A stretch of 33,385 nucleotides of DNA from an uncultured Bacilli bacterium (GCA_905235705.1 CAJOML010000020.1:1-33385); one strand, 5' to 3'. Numbered from the stretch's first letter, positions 1-9,558 are shown. Notes: generated by a model not told the origin, from the letters alone. Program-made: numbers and translations.

Positions 1-1
1 A

Positions 2-661
2 GGCACTGTTGCTTTGGTCTTCCCCATCGTCTTATTTGTCTTCATCGCCTGCCTTGCCGCTTGCATTGTCTTCGCTGTGATTGCCACATTTAACCAATCC
101 ATTAATGTCGAATTCCATCATGAGCAAGAACCCGAAATCGAGGCCCAGCCCGAACCCGAGCCCGAACCGGAACCTGAACCAGAGCCTCAACCGGAACCCG
201 AGCCCGAACCGGAGCCAGAGCCCGAAGAGGAAGCCGAAGAAGAGGTTTCCGAAGATGAAGAAGGAGATATCTTCTCCTCCCTCGGTCAACGTCGCAAACG
301 CGTTCCATTCGAAAATAAGATGCGCCGTTCCGATAAAGAAACGCGCGAACGTTATAAAATGATCGTCGCCGCTTTACGAGAATATGATTTCAACGATCGT
401 AAATCGATTCCTGGCGAAACCTTCTCTTATAAGAGGGAAAAATTGATTTTCATCACTTTTGCAGGTAAGACATTGAAGGTCCACTTCCGCCTTGATCCTA
501 AGGATTTCGTCGACTCTCCGGTGCCCGTCAAAGACGCTTCTGACGTCAAGAAATTCGAAGAAACCCCGCTTTATCTCAAGGTCAAATCCGATCTTGCTGC
601 CAGACGCTGCATCAAGCTCGCCGAACAAATCATCGAGCAATACAACGTCCCTAAGAAATAA
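2..661 (+). CDS. Partial membrane protein with Pro-Glu repeat linker
   Basis: The frame is already open at base 2, so the gene probably starts left of the window and only its C-terminal about 219 residues are here. It begins with a hydrophobic segment (a transmembrane helix through residues like FPIVLFVFIACLAACIVF), followed by a long linker of alternating Glu-Pro pairs, an acidic stretch, and a basic globular C-terminal domain of about 110 residues (segments such as FAGKTLKVHFRLDPKDF and PLYLKVKSD). I recall similar C-terminal modules in uncharacterised Bacillota proteins but cannot name the family. The Glu-Pro linker probably acts as a stiff spacer holding the C-terminal domain off the membrane; this is inference. 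A strong terminator follows 20 bases after the stop. Function unknown. Confidence 0.7.
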   Translation, partial: GTVALVFPIVLFVFIACLAACIVFAVIATFNQSINVEFHHEQEPEIEAQPEPEPEPEPEPEPQPEPEPEPEPEPEEEAEEEVSEDEEGDIFSSLGQRRKRVPFENKMRRSDKETRERYKMIVAALREYDFNDRKSIPGETFSYKREKLIFITFAGKTLKVHFRLDPKDFVDSPVPVKDASDVKKFEETPLYLKVKSDLAARRCIKLAEQIIEQYNVPKK

Positions 662-680
662 TCGGGATACTACTGACGAA

Positions 681-707
681 AACGAGGGCTTCGGCTCTCG
701 TTTTTTT
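681..707 (+). terminator. Rho-independent terminator after the Pro-Glu protein
   Basis: A nine-pair stem (one G-T pair) closes a cTTCGg tetraloop and runs straight into a seven-T tract. It sits 20 bases past the stop codon at 661 and ends that transcript. Confidence 0.92.
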
Positions 708-807
708 ACACTTCCTTGTAGCTGTTTGGATTAGTCGCTTCTAGGATAGTCGGAAGGGGATAAACGGCAGGATAAAAGAATTGTATTAATGGGGTGGGTT
801 TACTTAC

Positions 808-830
808 AAAAAAGAGGCGCTTCTAGCACC
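808..830 (-). terminator. Terminator overlapping the end of the glutaredoxin-like gene
   Basis: On the minus strand GGTGCT pairs with AGCGCC around a three-base loop and is followed by TCTTTTTTG. The stem includes the last codons and the TAG stop of the gene at 823-1116. Confidence 0.7.
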
Positions 831-1116
831 CCTTGCCGTCCAGCCGGCAGGCTTTTGTCTCGCTAAGCGAATGGAGCCCCACTTCACTTGGCTCCAACGT
901 CACAGTCCCATCTTCTTTAACGAAGCAAGGGATACCGACATCTCCTTTCGCCTTATAGGGTTCAAATGCTGGATTGTGATCACGAAGATCTAAAAATACG
1001 GATAGGTCGTGAACGTTTTTGCCAATATCGATATAGACAAACTCGGGATTATTTTTGATTTGCTCCTCAACATATGCGCAATAGGGACAAGATGGCATGC
1101 CATAAATCTTAATCAT
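823..1116 (-). CDS. Glutaredoxin-like protein
   Basis: A 97-residue protein that opens with a beta strand followed by the redox motif CPYC (residues 10-13), the classical dithiol glutaredoxin active site, at the expected place at the start of helix 1. A conserved-type Gly-Ile-Pro (GIPCFV, around residue 62) matches the cis-proline loop that binds glutathione or substrate in the thioredoxin fold. The length is normal for this family. Two further cysteines lie near the C terminus (KACRLDGKGC). It should act in the cytoplasm as a thiol-disulfide oxidoreductase; the true reductant is not evident. The start is supported by GAGGT seven bases upstream. It appears to be a single-gene transcript, closed by a terminator that overlaps its stop. 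Confidence 0.8.
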   Translation of the reverse strand: MIKIYGMPSCPYCAYVEEQIKNNPEFVYIDIGKNVHDLSVFLDLRDHNPAFEPYKAKGDVGIPCFVKEDGTVTLEPSEVGLHSLSETKACRLDGKGC

Positions 1117-1306
1117 TTTTTTACCTCAGATGTTCCCTCCTAACGGGAAATCACTTTTTCATTTTAAAGTAGATGTTTAAAATGGTCACATGAAAAATGC
1201 TCTCCGCTTCATCGCCCCGCTTCTTGATTTGGCAATTTTAATTATGATGAAATCTGCGTTGGCATTTATTTTGCCCAAAGAGCCATCAACAAATTAAAGG
1301 ACTAAT

Positions 1307-2029
1307 ATGCTTAAAAATCGTTTTCGGAGGGGAATCTTAATCATCGCATTTATCATATGCGGAATTTTGTTCTTTGCTTTCGCTAGCGATGACTATTTCA
1401 ACTCCGGTTTGCCTTCAAATGAAATCAAAGCAACCTATATTTGCGCGATTTTTGCACTTATTTTGACGTTATTTCTATTCGATACTCTTTTTGATAAAAG
1501 CGGCGAATCTTTTCTCCCCAATCTCTTCTTAGTGTTGGCCACCGGATTAACCGTAGCCGCGGATATGTTCCTCATTTTCAATATTCATCCGATTATTGGG
1601 GTTATCATTTTTATTGTTGCTCAGGTTGCCCACACCACTCGTTTATTTATCCTCGCACATAAGGAATTCCGTTATTTGGTTTTCTCTATCGCAGCAAGGC
1701 TATTACTTGGCACCATCACATTGCTGATCTTGCATATTAACGGACAAAACGATCCAATCACCACACTAGCTGGTTATTATGCGGTTAATCTCATCATGAA
1801 TTTCATCGAGCCAACGATTTTGATCTTCTTTAACAAAGAAAAACGGCTTCAACTCATTCTTATCTCCGGCGCTTTCTTTTTATTTATCGGATGCGATCTC
1901 TTTGTCGGATTAAATTTCTTAGGCATTAGCAACGCTTATCGACCAATATGGTCATTCTACGCGCCCTGCCAGTTCTTATTCTTCTTATCGGCTTATTTCT
2001 CGTCTAGTTTAGAATCTAATAACGCTTAA
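1307..2029 (+). CDS. YhhN/TMEM86-like integral membrane protein
   Basis: A 240-residue, strongly hydrophobic protein with about seven to eight predicted membrane helices. The pattern AADMFLIF followed by a Gly-rich helix with an FIVAQVAHTTRLF segment, and near the C terminus GAFFLFIGCDLFVGL then a final helix, resembles the YhhN (TMEM86, lysoplasmalogenase-like) family, which carries conserved Asp residues in such helices. Lysoplasmalogenase activity is known for animal members; the bacterial role is mostly unproven, so the substrate is not claimed. The ATG is preceded by AAAGGA at a good distance. It is convergent with the next gene and the two overlap by 14 bases at their 3' ends. The family call is by motif memory only. 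Confidence 0.55.
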   Translation: MLKNRFRRGILIIAFIICGILFFAFASDDYFNSGLPSNEIKATYICAIFALILTLFLFDTLFDKSGESFLPNLFLVLATGLTVAADMFLIFNIHPIIGVIIFIVAQVAHTTRLFILAHKEFRYLVFSIAARLLLGTITLLILHINGQNDPITTLAGYYAVNLIMNFIEPTILIFFNKEKRLQLILISGAFFLFIGCDLFVGLNFLGISNAYRPIWSFYAPCQFLFFLSAYFSSSLESNNA

Positions 2030-2660
2030 TGACCATCGTCTTAATCGAAGGGTCGACTTTATTTGCGAATTCTTGGCCGCTATTTTCGTTTCCTGCCACT
2101 TGCCCATAATGGGTTGGAATGGCAATGGATGGATGGATGTGGTTAACCAAGAAGCTCGCTTCATCGGCATTCATCGTATATTTGCCTCCGCAGGGAACCA
2201 AAATAATATCTGTCTTCACCGCTTTGGCTTCCGCGGTGACGTCACTATCACCGACAACATAAATCTTTACCCCATCAACTTCGATGTTATAGCCAACCCA
2301 GCCGCGCTCTTTGGGGTGAAAAAGCTTAAATGGATTATATGCCGGCACCGCCTCAACCTTATATCCTTCGATAATGGCCTCTTCTCCCGGTTCCATAAAA
2401 ATAGAGTTCCCTAAAGAAGAGCCTTGGCTTTTCATCGATACAGGCATGATGAATTTGGTATTTTCTTTCCTGACTTTGGAAATATCCTCAATCGAAAAAT
2501 GGTCAAAATGTTCGTGGGTGAAAAACACTAAATCAGCATCGTGATAAGGTTTATCGACTTGGAATGGGTCGATGTAGATTATCTTTTTGTCGCAAATGCG
2601 GATGCTCGAATGCGTTAAGACTTCAATCTTCTTTGCCACTTCTTCAATGTGTTTTTCCAT
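2016..2660 (-). CDS. UPF0173/UlaG-like metal-dependent hydrolase
   Basis: A 214-residue metallo-beta-lactamase-fold protein. The metal-binding signature THEHFDHF lies at residues 48-55 after the hallmark IDPFQ strand, a GDSD segment (around 138-141) supplies the bridging aspartate, and a late PTHYG motif gives the last histidine. This short form without extra domains matches the UPF0173/UlaG-like group. Those proteins bind two metals, but the physiological substrate is known in few cases (UlaG: L-ascorbate 6-phosphate lactone); none can be inferred here. An AAGGTG SD precedes the ATG. No neighbours suggest a pathway. Confidence 0.85.
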   Translation of the reverse strand: MEKHIEEVAKKIEVLTHSSIRICDKKIIYIDPFQVDKPYHDADLVFFTHEHFDHFSIEDISKVRKENTKFIMPVSMKSQGSSLGNSIFMEPGEEAIIEGYKVEAVPAYNPFKLFHPKERGWVGYNIEVDGVKIYVVGDSDVTAEAKAVKTDIILVPCGGKYTMNADEASFLVNHIHPSIAIPTHYGQVAGNENSGQEFANKVDPSIKTMVIKRY

Positions 2661-2683
2661 TTTGCTTCACCTTACTTATTTGA

Positions 2684-3025
2684 ATGCATATTAACCTAGA
2701 AACAGAAAAAATCATAGAGAAGATGGTTGCGTCTATTCCGATTCTTTATTTCGTATTTGGGGCTCTTCTTAAAACCGATTTCGGCGGCCCTTTCTTTGCT
2801 TATATATTCAAACGCGATTTTGCTAAAAGCCTATTTAATAAACCGCCCCATGAATCCATATTTCATCTTTTTACCCCATTAGCCTTCTAGATAGGATTAA
2901 TTAAAGAGGAATTTGCCTTAAACGAAAATATAGCGTTTATTAAACTTAACCAAAATCTAATTAATAACTCCGCCTCTATTTCAGATGACGGAGTGATAAG
3001 CAACAATGTCTTTGACATACTGTAG
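2684..3025 (+). pseudogene. Possible broken small gene with an in-frame TAG
   Basis: From an ATG at 2684 a frame runs 68 codons to a TAG at 2888-2890, then stays open in the same frame for 44 more codons to a TAG at 3023-3025. The first part is partly hydrophobic (IPILYFVFGALL); the second is polar. No SD is visible before the ATG and I recognise no family. It may be the decayed remains of a gene next to the AT-rich block, or chance. Otherwise the interval 2661-3102 shows no gene and no clear promoter. Confidence 0.2.
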
Positions 3026-3073
3026 TAATCCCTATTTATTTTTTCAACAAATTATTCCGACTGTAATAATCCC
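3019..3073. repeat. Imperfect 14-base direct repeat at the island edge
   Basis: ACTGTAGTAATCCC at 3019-3032 and ACTGTAATAATCCC at 3060-3073 differ at one base and lie 41 bases apart, just outside the truncated end of purB. It may be chance in AT-rich DNA or a mark of the rearrangement that cut purB. Confidence 0.3.
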
Positions 3074-3102
3074 AACTATTGATTCAAAATATTAGAATTC
3101 CT

Positions 3103-4181
3103 CTACGAAAGAACACCACCAGAATAAGTCACGCCATAATGAAGAAGAATGTTTTCATTCATCTTTTCCGTGTTAACCACTAAATCTTTACAAATACCAG
3201 TGAATCTTTTAAGCATATAGTCTAAAAGCGTACAGGCATCAGGTAAGATAATACGTTCCGCGGAGCTATGAGAAATATCTCTTTCATGCCATAAGTTATT
3301 ATCTTCTAAAGCCACATCAACATAGCTTCTCATTAAGCGTGCACAACCACAGATGTTTTCACAACCAATTGGATTCTTCTTATGCGGCATAGCGCTGCTA
3401 CCTTTTTGACCTTTAGAGAATGGTTCTTGAACTTCACCAATTTCACTACGAGAAAGGTGTCTAATTTCAGTGGCCATCTTTTCTAAACAAGAAGCGATTT
3501 GGGCTAAAGAGAAGATATAACCAGCATGTCTATCTCTAGATAAGACTTGTGTGGAAATTTTAGCGTATTCCATCCCTAACTTTTTAGCGACATATTCTTC
3601 CACTGCCATTGGGATATTCGCATAATTACCTACCGCACCACTTAATTTAATGACTTCGATATTCTTTCTTTCGTTTAAGAATCTTTCTTTGCAACGATTT
3701 AATTCATCAAACCATAAGGCCCATTTAAGACCAAAAGAAGTAATCTCAGCGTGCATACCATGTGTACGACCCATGATTGGTTGTTTTTCGTACTTTTTAG
3801 CCATTTTTCTAGTGACATCGATTAAATTATCTAAATCTTCTAAAAGAAGGCTATTCGCGGATTTTAAGGTTAAAGATTGCGCACTATCAACCACATCAGT
3901 GGATGTTAATGAATAATGGAACCATTTCTTTTCTTCTCCAAGTTGAAGAGAGATTGATCTAGTGAAGGCAATCACATCATGTTTAGTAATGGCTTCAATT
4001 TCTTCAATAGAGGCTAAATCAACATGGGCTTTTTAACAATAGCCTCATAATCTTTTTCAGGAATTAAACCTAACTTAAAGTAAGCTTCAATAACGGCTTC
4101 TTCGATAATGAGATAGTTGTTGAATCGATTTTCATCAGAGAAGATTTGTTCAAATTCTTTATGAGAATATCTTTTAATCAT
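3103..4181 (-). pseudogene. purB: Adenylosuccinate lyase, frameshifted and C-terminally truncated
   Basis: PurB cleaves SAICAR to AICAR and adenylosuccinate to AMP, releasing fumarate. The reading frame starts at ATG 4181 (MIKRYSHKEFEQIF...) with AAAGGA upstream, but shifts at a run of five A on the coding strand (4030-4034): with six, the frame KKAHVDLASIEEIEAI would join the rest. The family signature is intact: SSAMPHKKNPIGCENI, plus TSTDVVDS and GRTHGMHAE segments. Only about 360 codons exist; homologues have about 430-475. The frame stops right after GVTYSGGVLS and none of the three frames downstream restores the missing last 100 or so residues. It is the last gene of the pyrG-guaA-glnN-purB run. 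Likely non-functional unless the frameshift is a sequencing error, and truncated even then. Confidence 0.85.
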
Positions 4182-4203
4182 AAGTTAGGTTTTCCTTTCT
4201 TTA

Positions 4204-6297
4204 TTAATGTTCAGAGAATAATAATTCTTCGTATGTTGGCATTGGCCAATAATGTTTTGGCATCAATGACTCACACTCATCGACGGTTTTTCTAAGCTTC
4301 GCCATAGATGGTAATAATGTGTCTTTAATAAAGAAGGCTCTTTTTTCGACATCTTCAATCTTGTTAGCGTCTTCATATTTCACTTCTAACCAATCAACAT
4401 CATCACTAATCTTGGTTAAGTTTTCGCTTAACTTATTGAGGACGGATACTTGATAGTCAGTGGAAATGTTCTTAGAAATGGCTTTGATTTCGTTGACGTT
4501 TCTCGCTAATTTACCAACGTATTTGTTAATAGCTGGCATGATGTCTCTTCTGGCCATATGTATCATTGTCTTAACTTCGATTTCTAAAGACTTGATATAG
4601 TTTTCATAGTCTGTTTCTTGTCTAGCTTTGAGTTCTTCTAAACCTAAGACTTTTTCTTGTTCGAATAACTTGATGTTCTTTTCATCTAATAAGTGGGCTA
4701 AAGCATCTGGGGTGGTTGGATAGTTACATAAACCACGTTTTTCCGCTTCTAATACCCAAACATCGTTATAGCCATTGCCAGAGAATAAGATGCGTTCATG
4801 TTTCTTGACGGTATCTTTGACTAAATCATAGATGGCTTTATCTAAATCCTTGGCGCCCTCTAAAACATCAGCGAATTCTTTTAAGGAATTAGCCACCGCG
4901 GTATTAAGGACCATATTGGCATCAGAAACCGTTTTGTTACTACCTGGCATTCTGAATTCAAATTTATTACCAGTATAGGCAAATGGGGATGTTCTATTTC
5001 TATCAGTATTGTCTTTATTAATACTTGGTAAGACATCACTACCTAAAAGAATCTTTTCTTTATGTGATTCATAAGTAAGTTCATCATTAACAATGGCTTT
5101 TAAAACTTTAGTTAATTCATCACCTAAGAAGATGGAGATAATAGCTGGTGGGGCTTCATTTTTACCTAAACGGTGATCGTTAGAGGCTGACGCTACGCTT
5201 ATTCTTAATAAGTCTTGATATTCATCAACCGCTTTGATGATCGCGGCTAAGAAAAGAAGGAAGACTCTATTTTTAAATGGCGTATCGCCTGGATGTAATA
5301 AGTTAATACCCGTATCAGTGGATATGCTCCAGTTATTATGTTTACCACTACCGTTTACACCATCAAATGGCTTTTCATGGAATAAGATAACAAAGTGATG
5401 TTTATCCGCAATCTTAGTCATGATTTCCATTACTAATTGGTTTTGGTCACACGCTAAGTTACATGTTGTATAAATATTAGCGAGTTCGTGCTGGGCTGGT
5501 GCCACTTCGTTATGTTCTGTTTTAGCGGATATACCTAATTTCCAAAGTTCTCTATCGACTTCTTCCATAAATTGAGTAACACGTGGCTTAATAACACCAA
5601 AATAATGGTCATCTAATTCTTGACCCTTTGGTGCGGGAGCGCCGAATAACGTTCTACCGGTAAGACATAAGTCCAACCTCTTTTCAAATAGACTCTTATC
5701 AACAAGGAAGTATTCTTGTTCTGGACCAACATTGGTGACGATATGTTTTACATCATTCATCTTCAAAGCCTTGAACACTCTTAAGGCTTCTTTATTTAAA
5801 GCATCAATACTTCTAAGTAATGGTGTCTTTTTGTCTAAAGCATAACCACCATAGGAGCAAAACGCTGTTGGAATACATAAGGTATGGTCTTTAATAAAGG
5901 CATAACTTGTTGGATCCCAAGCGGTATAACCTCTAGCTTCAAAGGTGCTTCTTAATCCACCTGATGGGAAAGAAGAAGCATCTGGTTCACCTTTAATTAA
6001 TTCTTTACCACTTAACTCTAAAACTGGATTACCACTTTCCACGTTAGTTAAGAAACTTTCATGTTTTTCAGCGGTAATACCTGTAAGTGGTTGGAACCAG
6101 TGAGTATAATGGGTAGCCCCATTAGCGATAGCCCAGTCTTTCATGGCTTCTGCGACTTTATGGGCTAATGATGAATCAAGTGATTCACCATTTTTAATTG
6201 TTTGTTCTAATTTATCAAAAACTTCTTTGCTCAAGGCTTTACGCATAGCGTTTTCATTGAACACAAGTTTTCCAAATTCTTCTGAAACGATTTTCAT
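4204..6297 (-). CDS. glnN: Glutamine synthetase, type III
   Basis: A 697-residue enzyme of the GSIII class (far longer than the about 450-residue GSI), which makes glutamine from glutamate, ammonia and ATP in the cytoplasm. Recognised from the GSIII-type sequence KTEHNEVAPAQHELANIY, the GVNGSGKHNNWSIST ATP/metal-binding segment, NRTSPFAYTGNKFEFRMPGS, and the long helical C-terminal tail that type III enzymes carry. I chose ATG 6297 (MKIVSEEFGKLVF): an earlier in-frame ATG would overlap guaA, and 6297 is seven bases past the guaA stop with a weak AGGAT behind it. It is the third gene of the operon and AT-rich like its partners. Apparently intact, unlike both neighbours. Supplies the amide donor that GuaA and PyrG use. 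Confidence 0.95.
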   Translation of the reverse strand: MKIVSEEFGKLVFNENAMRKALSKEVFDKLEQTIKNGESLDSSLAHKVAEAMKDWAIANGATHYTHWFQPLTGITAEKHESFLTNVESGNPVLELSGKELIKGEPDASSFPSGGLRSTFEARGYTAWDPTSYAFIKDHTLCIPTAFCSYGGYALDKKTPLLRSIDALNKEALRVFKALKMNDVKHIVTNVGPEQEYFLVDKSLFEKRLDLCLTGRTLFGAPAPKGQELDDHYFGVIKPRVTQFMEEVDRELWKLGISAKTEHNEVAPAQHELANIYTTCNLACDQNQLVMEIMTKIADKHHFVILFHEKPFDGVNGSGKHNNWSISTDTGINLLHPGDTPFKNRVFLLFLAAIIKAVDEYQDLLRISVASASNDHRLGKNEAPPAIISIFLGDELTKVLKAIVNDELTYESHKEKILLGSDVLPSINKDNTDRNRTSPFAYTGNKFEFRMPGSNKTVSDANMVLNTAVANSLKEFADVLEGAKDLDKAIYDLVKDTVKKHERILFSGNGYNDVWVLEAEKRGLCNYPTTPDALAHLLDEKNIKLFEQEKVLGLEELKARQETDYENYIKSLEIEVKTMIHMARRDIMPAINKYVGKLARNVNEIKAISKNISTDYQVSVLNKLSENLTKISDDVDWLEVKYEDANKIEDVEKRAFFIKDTLLPSMAKLRKTVDECESLMPKHYWPMPTYEELLFSEH

Positions 6298-6304
6298 AAT
6301 TATC

Positions 6305-7843
6305 CTATTCATATTCGATAGTCGCCGGTGGCTTACTAGTGATGTCATAGACCACTCTATTCACACCTTTGACTTCATTGACTATTCTTCTACTCGCCTC
6401 ATCTAATACTCGATAAGGAAGTCTCACATAATTTGCAGTCATAAAGTCGTCTGTACTAACAGCGCGTAACGCGATAGCGTATTGATAAGTTCTTTTATCC
6501 CCCATCACACCAACGCTTTGCATATTAGTTAACACAGCGAAATATTGACTAATCTTTCTTTGATATTTGTTTTTAGCGATCACTTCTCTAAAGATATAAT
6601 CAGCTTCTTTAAGAATATCTAATTTCTCATAAGTGATATCTCCGATAATACGAACCGCTAAACCTGGACCTGGGAAAGGTTGTCGGAACACTAATGCTTC
6701 ATCTATATCCATTTCTAAACCAAGCTCTCTCACTTCGTCTTTAAATAATTAAGAAAGAGGTTCAATAATCTTTTTAAATGGTAGGTTTTCTGGTAAACCA
6801 CCAACGTTATGATGGCTCTTAATGGTGTTACCATTGATTGAACCTGATTCTATAACATCTGGATAGATTGTGCCTTGGGCTAAATAATCAATGCCTTTAA
6901 GTTCATTAGCGACCTTACTAAAAACATCAATAAATGTTTTACCAATGATATGTCTTTTCTTTTCTGGCTCTTTAACGCCTTCTAGAGCAGACATAAAATC
7001 TTTACGAGCATCGACTTTAATAAAATTAAGGTCGTATTTAGAGAACCGCTCAACGATTTCTTCAGTTTCGTTTTTTCTCATAAAGCCATGGTCAACATAA
7101 ACACATGTTAAATTTTTACCAATAGCGTGACTTAATAAGACTGCGGCTACGGAAGAATCAACACCACCAGAAAGGGCTAATAATACTTTCTTATCCCCGA
7201 CTTCTTTTTTTATTTCTTCAACGGCTTGTTTATAGTAGTCTTTCATTGACCAATCCCCTTTCGCGTGACAAACACGTTCAAGGAAAGCTTTAATCATTTC
7301 TTTACCACATTGTGTATGTTCCACTTCTGGGTGAAATTGCACACCATAGAAGTTCTTTTCTTCATTATAGATAGCAGCGTACTCGCAGTTTTTCGTGGTG
7401 GCACTCACTTTAAAATCACTAGGAATCTTTTCGACATGGTCACCATGACTCATCCAAGCAATACTTCTATTTGGTAAGCGTTTAAATAAGGGGCAGTGTG
7501 TGTTGAAGTGGGCCACTGCTTTACCATATTCTCTACCCTTATCGTCTTGGGCGGGAGTAACTTTACCACCAAGTAAAGTGACCATTAATTGCATGCCGTA
7601 GCAAATGCCTAAAACAGGAATACCTAATTCAAAGATTGAAGGATCAATTTTTGGGGAGTTTTCTAAATAGACACTACTAGGACCACCAGAAAGAACAATG
7701 CCTATTGGATTCTTACCCCGAATGAAAGTTGTCGAAGTAGTCCAAGGTAATACCTCGCAATAGACATTGTTCTGTCTAATCCTACGCGCGATGACTTCTG
7801 AATACTGCGCACCGAAGTCAATAACTAAGACAATTTCATGCAT
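6305..7843 (-). pseudogene. guaA: GMP synthase with in-frame nonsense codon
   Basis: GuaA converts XMP to GMP using glutamine amide nitrogen. The order is normal: class I glutamine amidotransferase (GICYGMQ with the nucleophile Cys, GVQFHPE with the His-Glu pair), ATP pyrophosphatase P-loop LALSGGVDSS, then the C-terminal dimerisation domain ([22 protein letters not shown]). Total length is 512 codons, as expected. A TAA at 6749-6751 interrupts the frame in the conserved stretch between PFKKIIEPLS and [10 protein letters not shown]; a single TTA-to-TAA change (Leu to stop) explains it. The frame is otherwise unbroken. It starts two bases after pyrG stops and ends seven bases before glnN. As read, it would give a 364-residue protein lacking the dimerisation domain. 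Either a nonsense mutation or a one-base sequence error; UAA recoding is unlikely. Confidence 0.9.
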
Positions 7844-7845
7844 AA

Positions 7846-9447
7846 TTATTTGCCTTTTTTCTTATCAAGCGCGTTAGAGATTAAACCCACGAACAATGGG
7901 TGTGGTTTTGTTGGTCTAGATTTAAATTCTGGATGGAATTGTGAACCGATATGATATTTATTAGCGGGAGCTTCTACGATTTCTACAAGTGACTTATTTG
8001 GAGATAAACCACTGAGTTTTAAACCCTTATCGATAAAGTCTTGACGATAGATATTATTAAATTCATATCTATGTCTATGACGTTCATTAATCATGTCTTT
8101 GTTATAGAGGGATTTTGCTAAGGAATCTTTTTGTAATGAGCATGGATAGCTACCAAGTCTCATAGTGGCCCCTTTAGCAACGATATTAACTTGTTCAGGT
8201 AGCAAAGCGATAACTGGGTGAGTAGTGTTTTCATCAAATTCACTACTATTAGCGTCTTTATAACCTAAAACACTTCTTGCGTATTCAATGACCATCACTT
8301 GCATACCTAAACAAATACCTAAGCAAGGGATGTTATTTTCTCTAGCATATTTAGCGGATTCCACCATGCCTTCGATACCACGTGTACCAAAGCCACCTGG
8401 GATGATGACACCATCTGCTTCTTTTAATGTTTCTTTAACGTTCTTTTCTGTAATCTTTTCACTATCAATCCAAAGGATTTCCGCTTTAGCGTCTAATGCA
8501 CTAGCGGCGTGGAAGATTGATTCTTCAACGCTTAAATAAGCATCATGTAATTGGGTATATTTACCCACTAAAGCGATTTTAACTTTCTTATGGGCATTCT
8601 TAATCTTATCTACCATTAAAGTCCACTTTTCTAAATCTGGTTTAGTAATTGGTAAGTGTAACTTTTCACAAACAATATCAGTTAAACCTTGGTTTTCTAA
8701 AAGAAGTGGTACTTCATAAATACTAGAAGCTGTTAAGTTCTCTATAATCGCTCTTTTATCGATATCGCATAATAAAGCAATCTTATCTTTGATTTCTTGC
8801 GTTAATGGTTGTGTGCTTCTACAAACAAGAACATCTGGTTGGATACCTAAAGAGTTGAGTTCTCGTACACTATGTTGGACTGGTTTACTTTTAAGTTCAC
8901 CACTACCAGGTATTTCAACGATTAATGGGACATGGATATAAATAACGTTATCTCTACCTTTGTCTTGACCGACTTGTCTAATGGCTTCTAAGAACGGTAA
9001 AGATTCAATATCACCAACCGTACCACCGATTTCACAAATTGCGATATCAATGTTTTGTTGTTCAGATATATAAATCAATCTTTTGATTTCATCAATGACA
9101 TCAGGGATGATTTGAACTGTTCTGCCTAAATAGCCACCTGTTCTTTCTCTATTGATAACATTCCAGTAGACTTTACCAGAAGAAACAGAGCAAGAAGCAT
9201 CTAAAGGCACATTAGTGAATCTTTCATAGTGACCTAAGTCTAAATCTGTTTCCGCTCCATCATCAGTGACAAATACTTCACCATGTTGATAAGGAGACAT
9301 AGTACCTGGGTCAACATTTAAATAAGGATCAAACTTTTGATTCTTAACACTATATCCTCTTTGCTTTAATAAACGGGCTAAAGAAGCGGCGCATATTCCT
9401 TTCCCTAATCCTGAAACAACCCCGCCAGTCACAAAGATGTATTTCAT
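7846..9447 (-). CDS. pyrG: CTP synthase
   Basis: A full-length 533-residue CTP synthase, which aminates UTP to CTP with ATP and glutamine. The N-terminal synthetase domain opens with [20 protein letters not shown] and has [28 protein letters not shown]-type motifs; the C-terminal amidotransferase domain has GGFGTRG, the nucleophile in LGICLGMQ and the SQFHPE triad segment. The start is fixed by GGAG nine bases upstream. It is the first gene of a minus-strand operon, followed two bases later by guaA. The divergent lysR gene lies 111 bases away, so the shared AT-rich intergenic region is the likely control point. Intact; codon use is strongly AT-biased compared with genes after 11000. Confidence 0.97.
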   Translation of the reverse strand: MKYIFVTGGVVSGLGKGICAASLARLLKQRGYSVKNQKFDPYLNVDPGTMSPYQHGEVFVTDDGAETDLDLGHYERFTNVPLDASCSVSSGKVYWNVINRERTGGYLGRTVQIIPDVIDEIKRLIYISEQQNIDIAICEIGGTVGDIESLPFLEAIRQVGQDKGRDNVIYIHVPLIVEIPGSGELKSKPVQHSVRELNSLGIQPDVLVCRSTQPLTQEIKDKIALLCDIDKRAIIENLTASSIYEVPLLLENQGLTDIVCEKLHLPITKPDLEKWTLMVDKIKNAHKKVKIALVGKYTQLHDAYLSVEESIFHAASALDAKAEILWIDSEKITEKNVKETLKEADGVIIPGGFGTRGIEGMVESAKYARENNIPCLGICLGMQVMVIEYARSVLGYKDANSSEFDENTTHPVIALLPEQVNIVAKGATMRLGSYPCSLQKDSLAKSLYNKDMINERHRHRYEFNNIYRQDFIDKGLKLSGLSPNKSLVEIVEAPANKYHIGSQFHPEFKSRPTKPHPLFVGLISNALDKKKGK

Positions 9448-9486
9448 ATTTCGACAACTCCATTAATATGGGAGTATGTTAACACA

Positions 9487-9515
9487 TTGATTTAATATAC
9501 TTAAATATATATAAT
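9487..9515 (+). promoter_or_regulatory. Sigma-A promoter of lysR
   Basis: TTGATT, a 17-base spacer and a perfect TATAAT at 9510-9515; the ATG of lysR is 43 bases downstream. Confidence 0.75.
9496..9509. promoter_or_regulatory. Candidate LysR binding box in the divergent region
   Basis: TATACTTAAATATA is a palindrome apart from one mismatched pair and fits the T-N11-A shape of LysR-family boxes. It fills the spacer of the lysR promoter, so binding there would both repress lysR and be placed to act on pyrG, as is usual for divergent LysR loci. In such AT-rich DNA a chance palindrome is possible. Confidence 0.4.
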
Positions 9516-9558
9516 GTTATAGTTATCATATCTTTTTTGTATGTAAAGGATTGTTTAT

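Noticed and set aside
122-235. Glu-Pro repeat as a CRISPR or DNA repeat array
   Set aside because: Six-base coding repeat inside an open frame with no spacers; no CRISPR array is seen anywhere in the window.
32-362. Repetitive frames opposite and alongside the Glu-Pro linker
   Set aside because: Products of the same repeat read in other frames (Arg/Leu/Phe or Ser/Asn/Pro runs); no expression signals.
9448-9558. Attenuator or riboswitch before pyrG
   Set aside because: No terminator hairpin or run of leader G/C bases typical of PyrG attenuation is visible; only AT-rich DNA with a palindrome.
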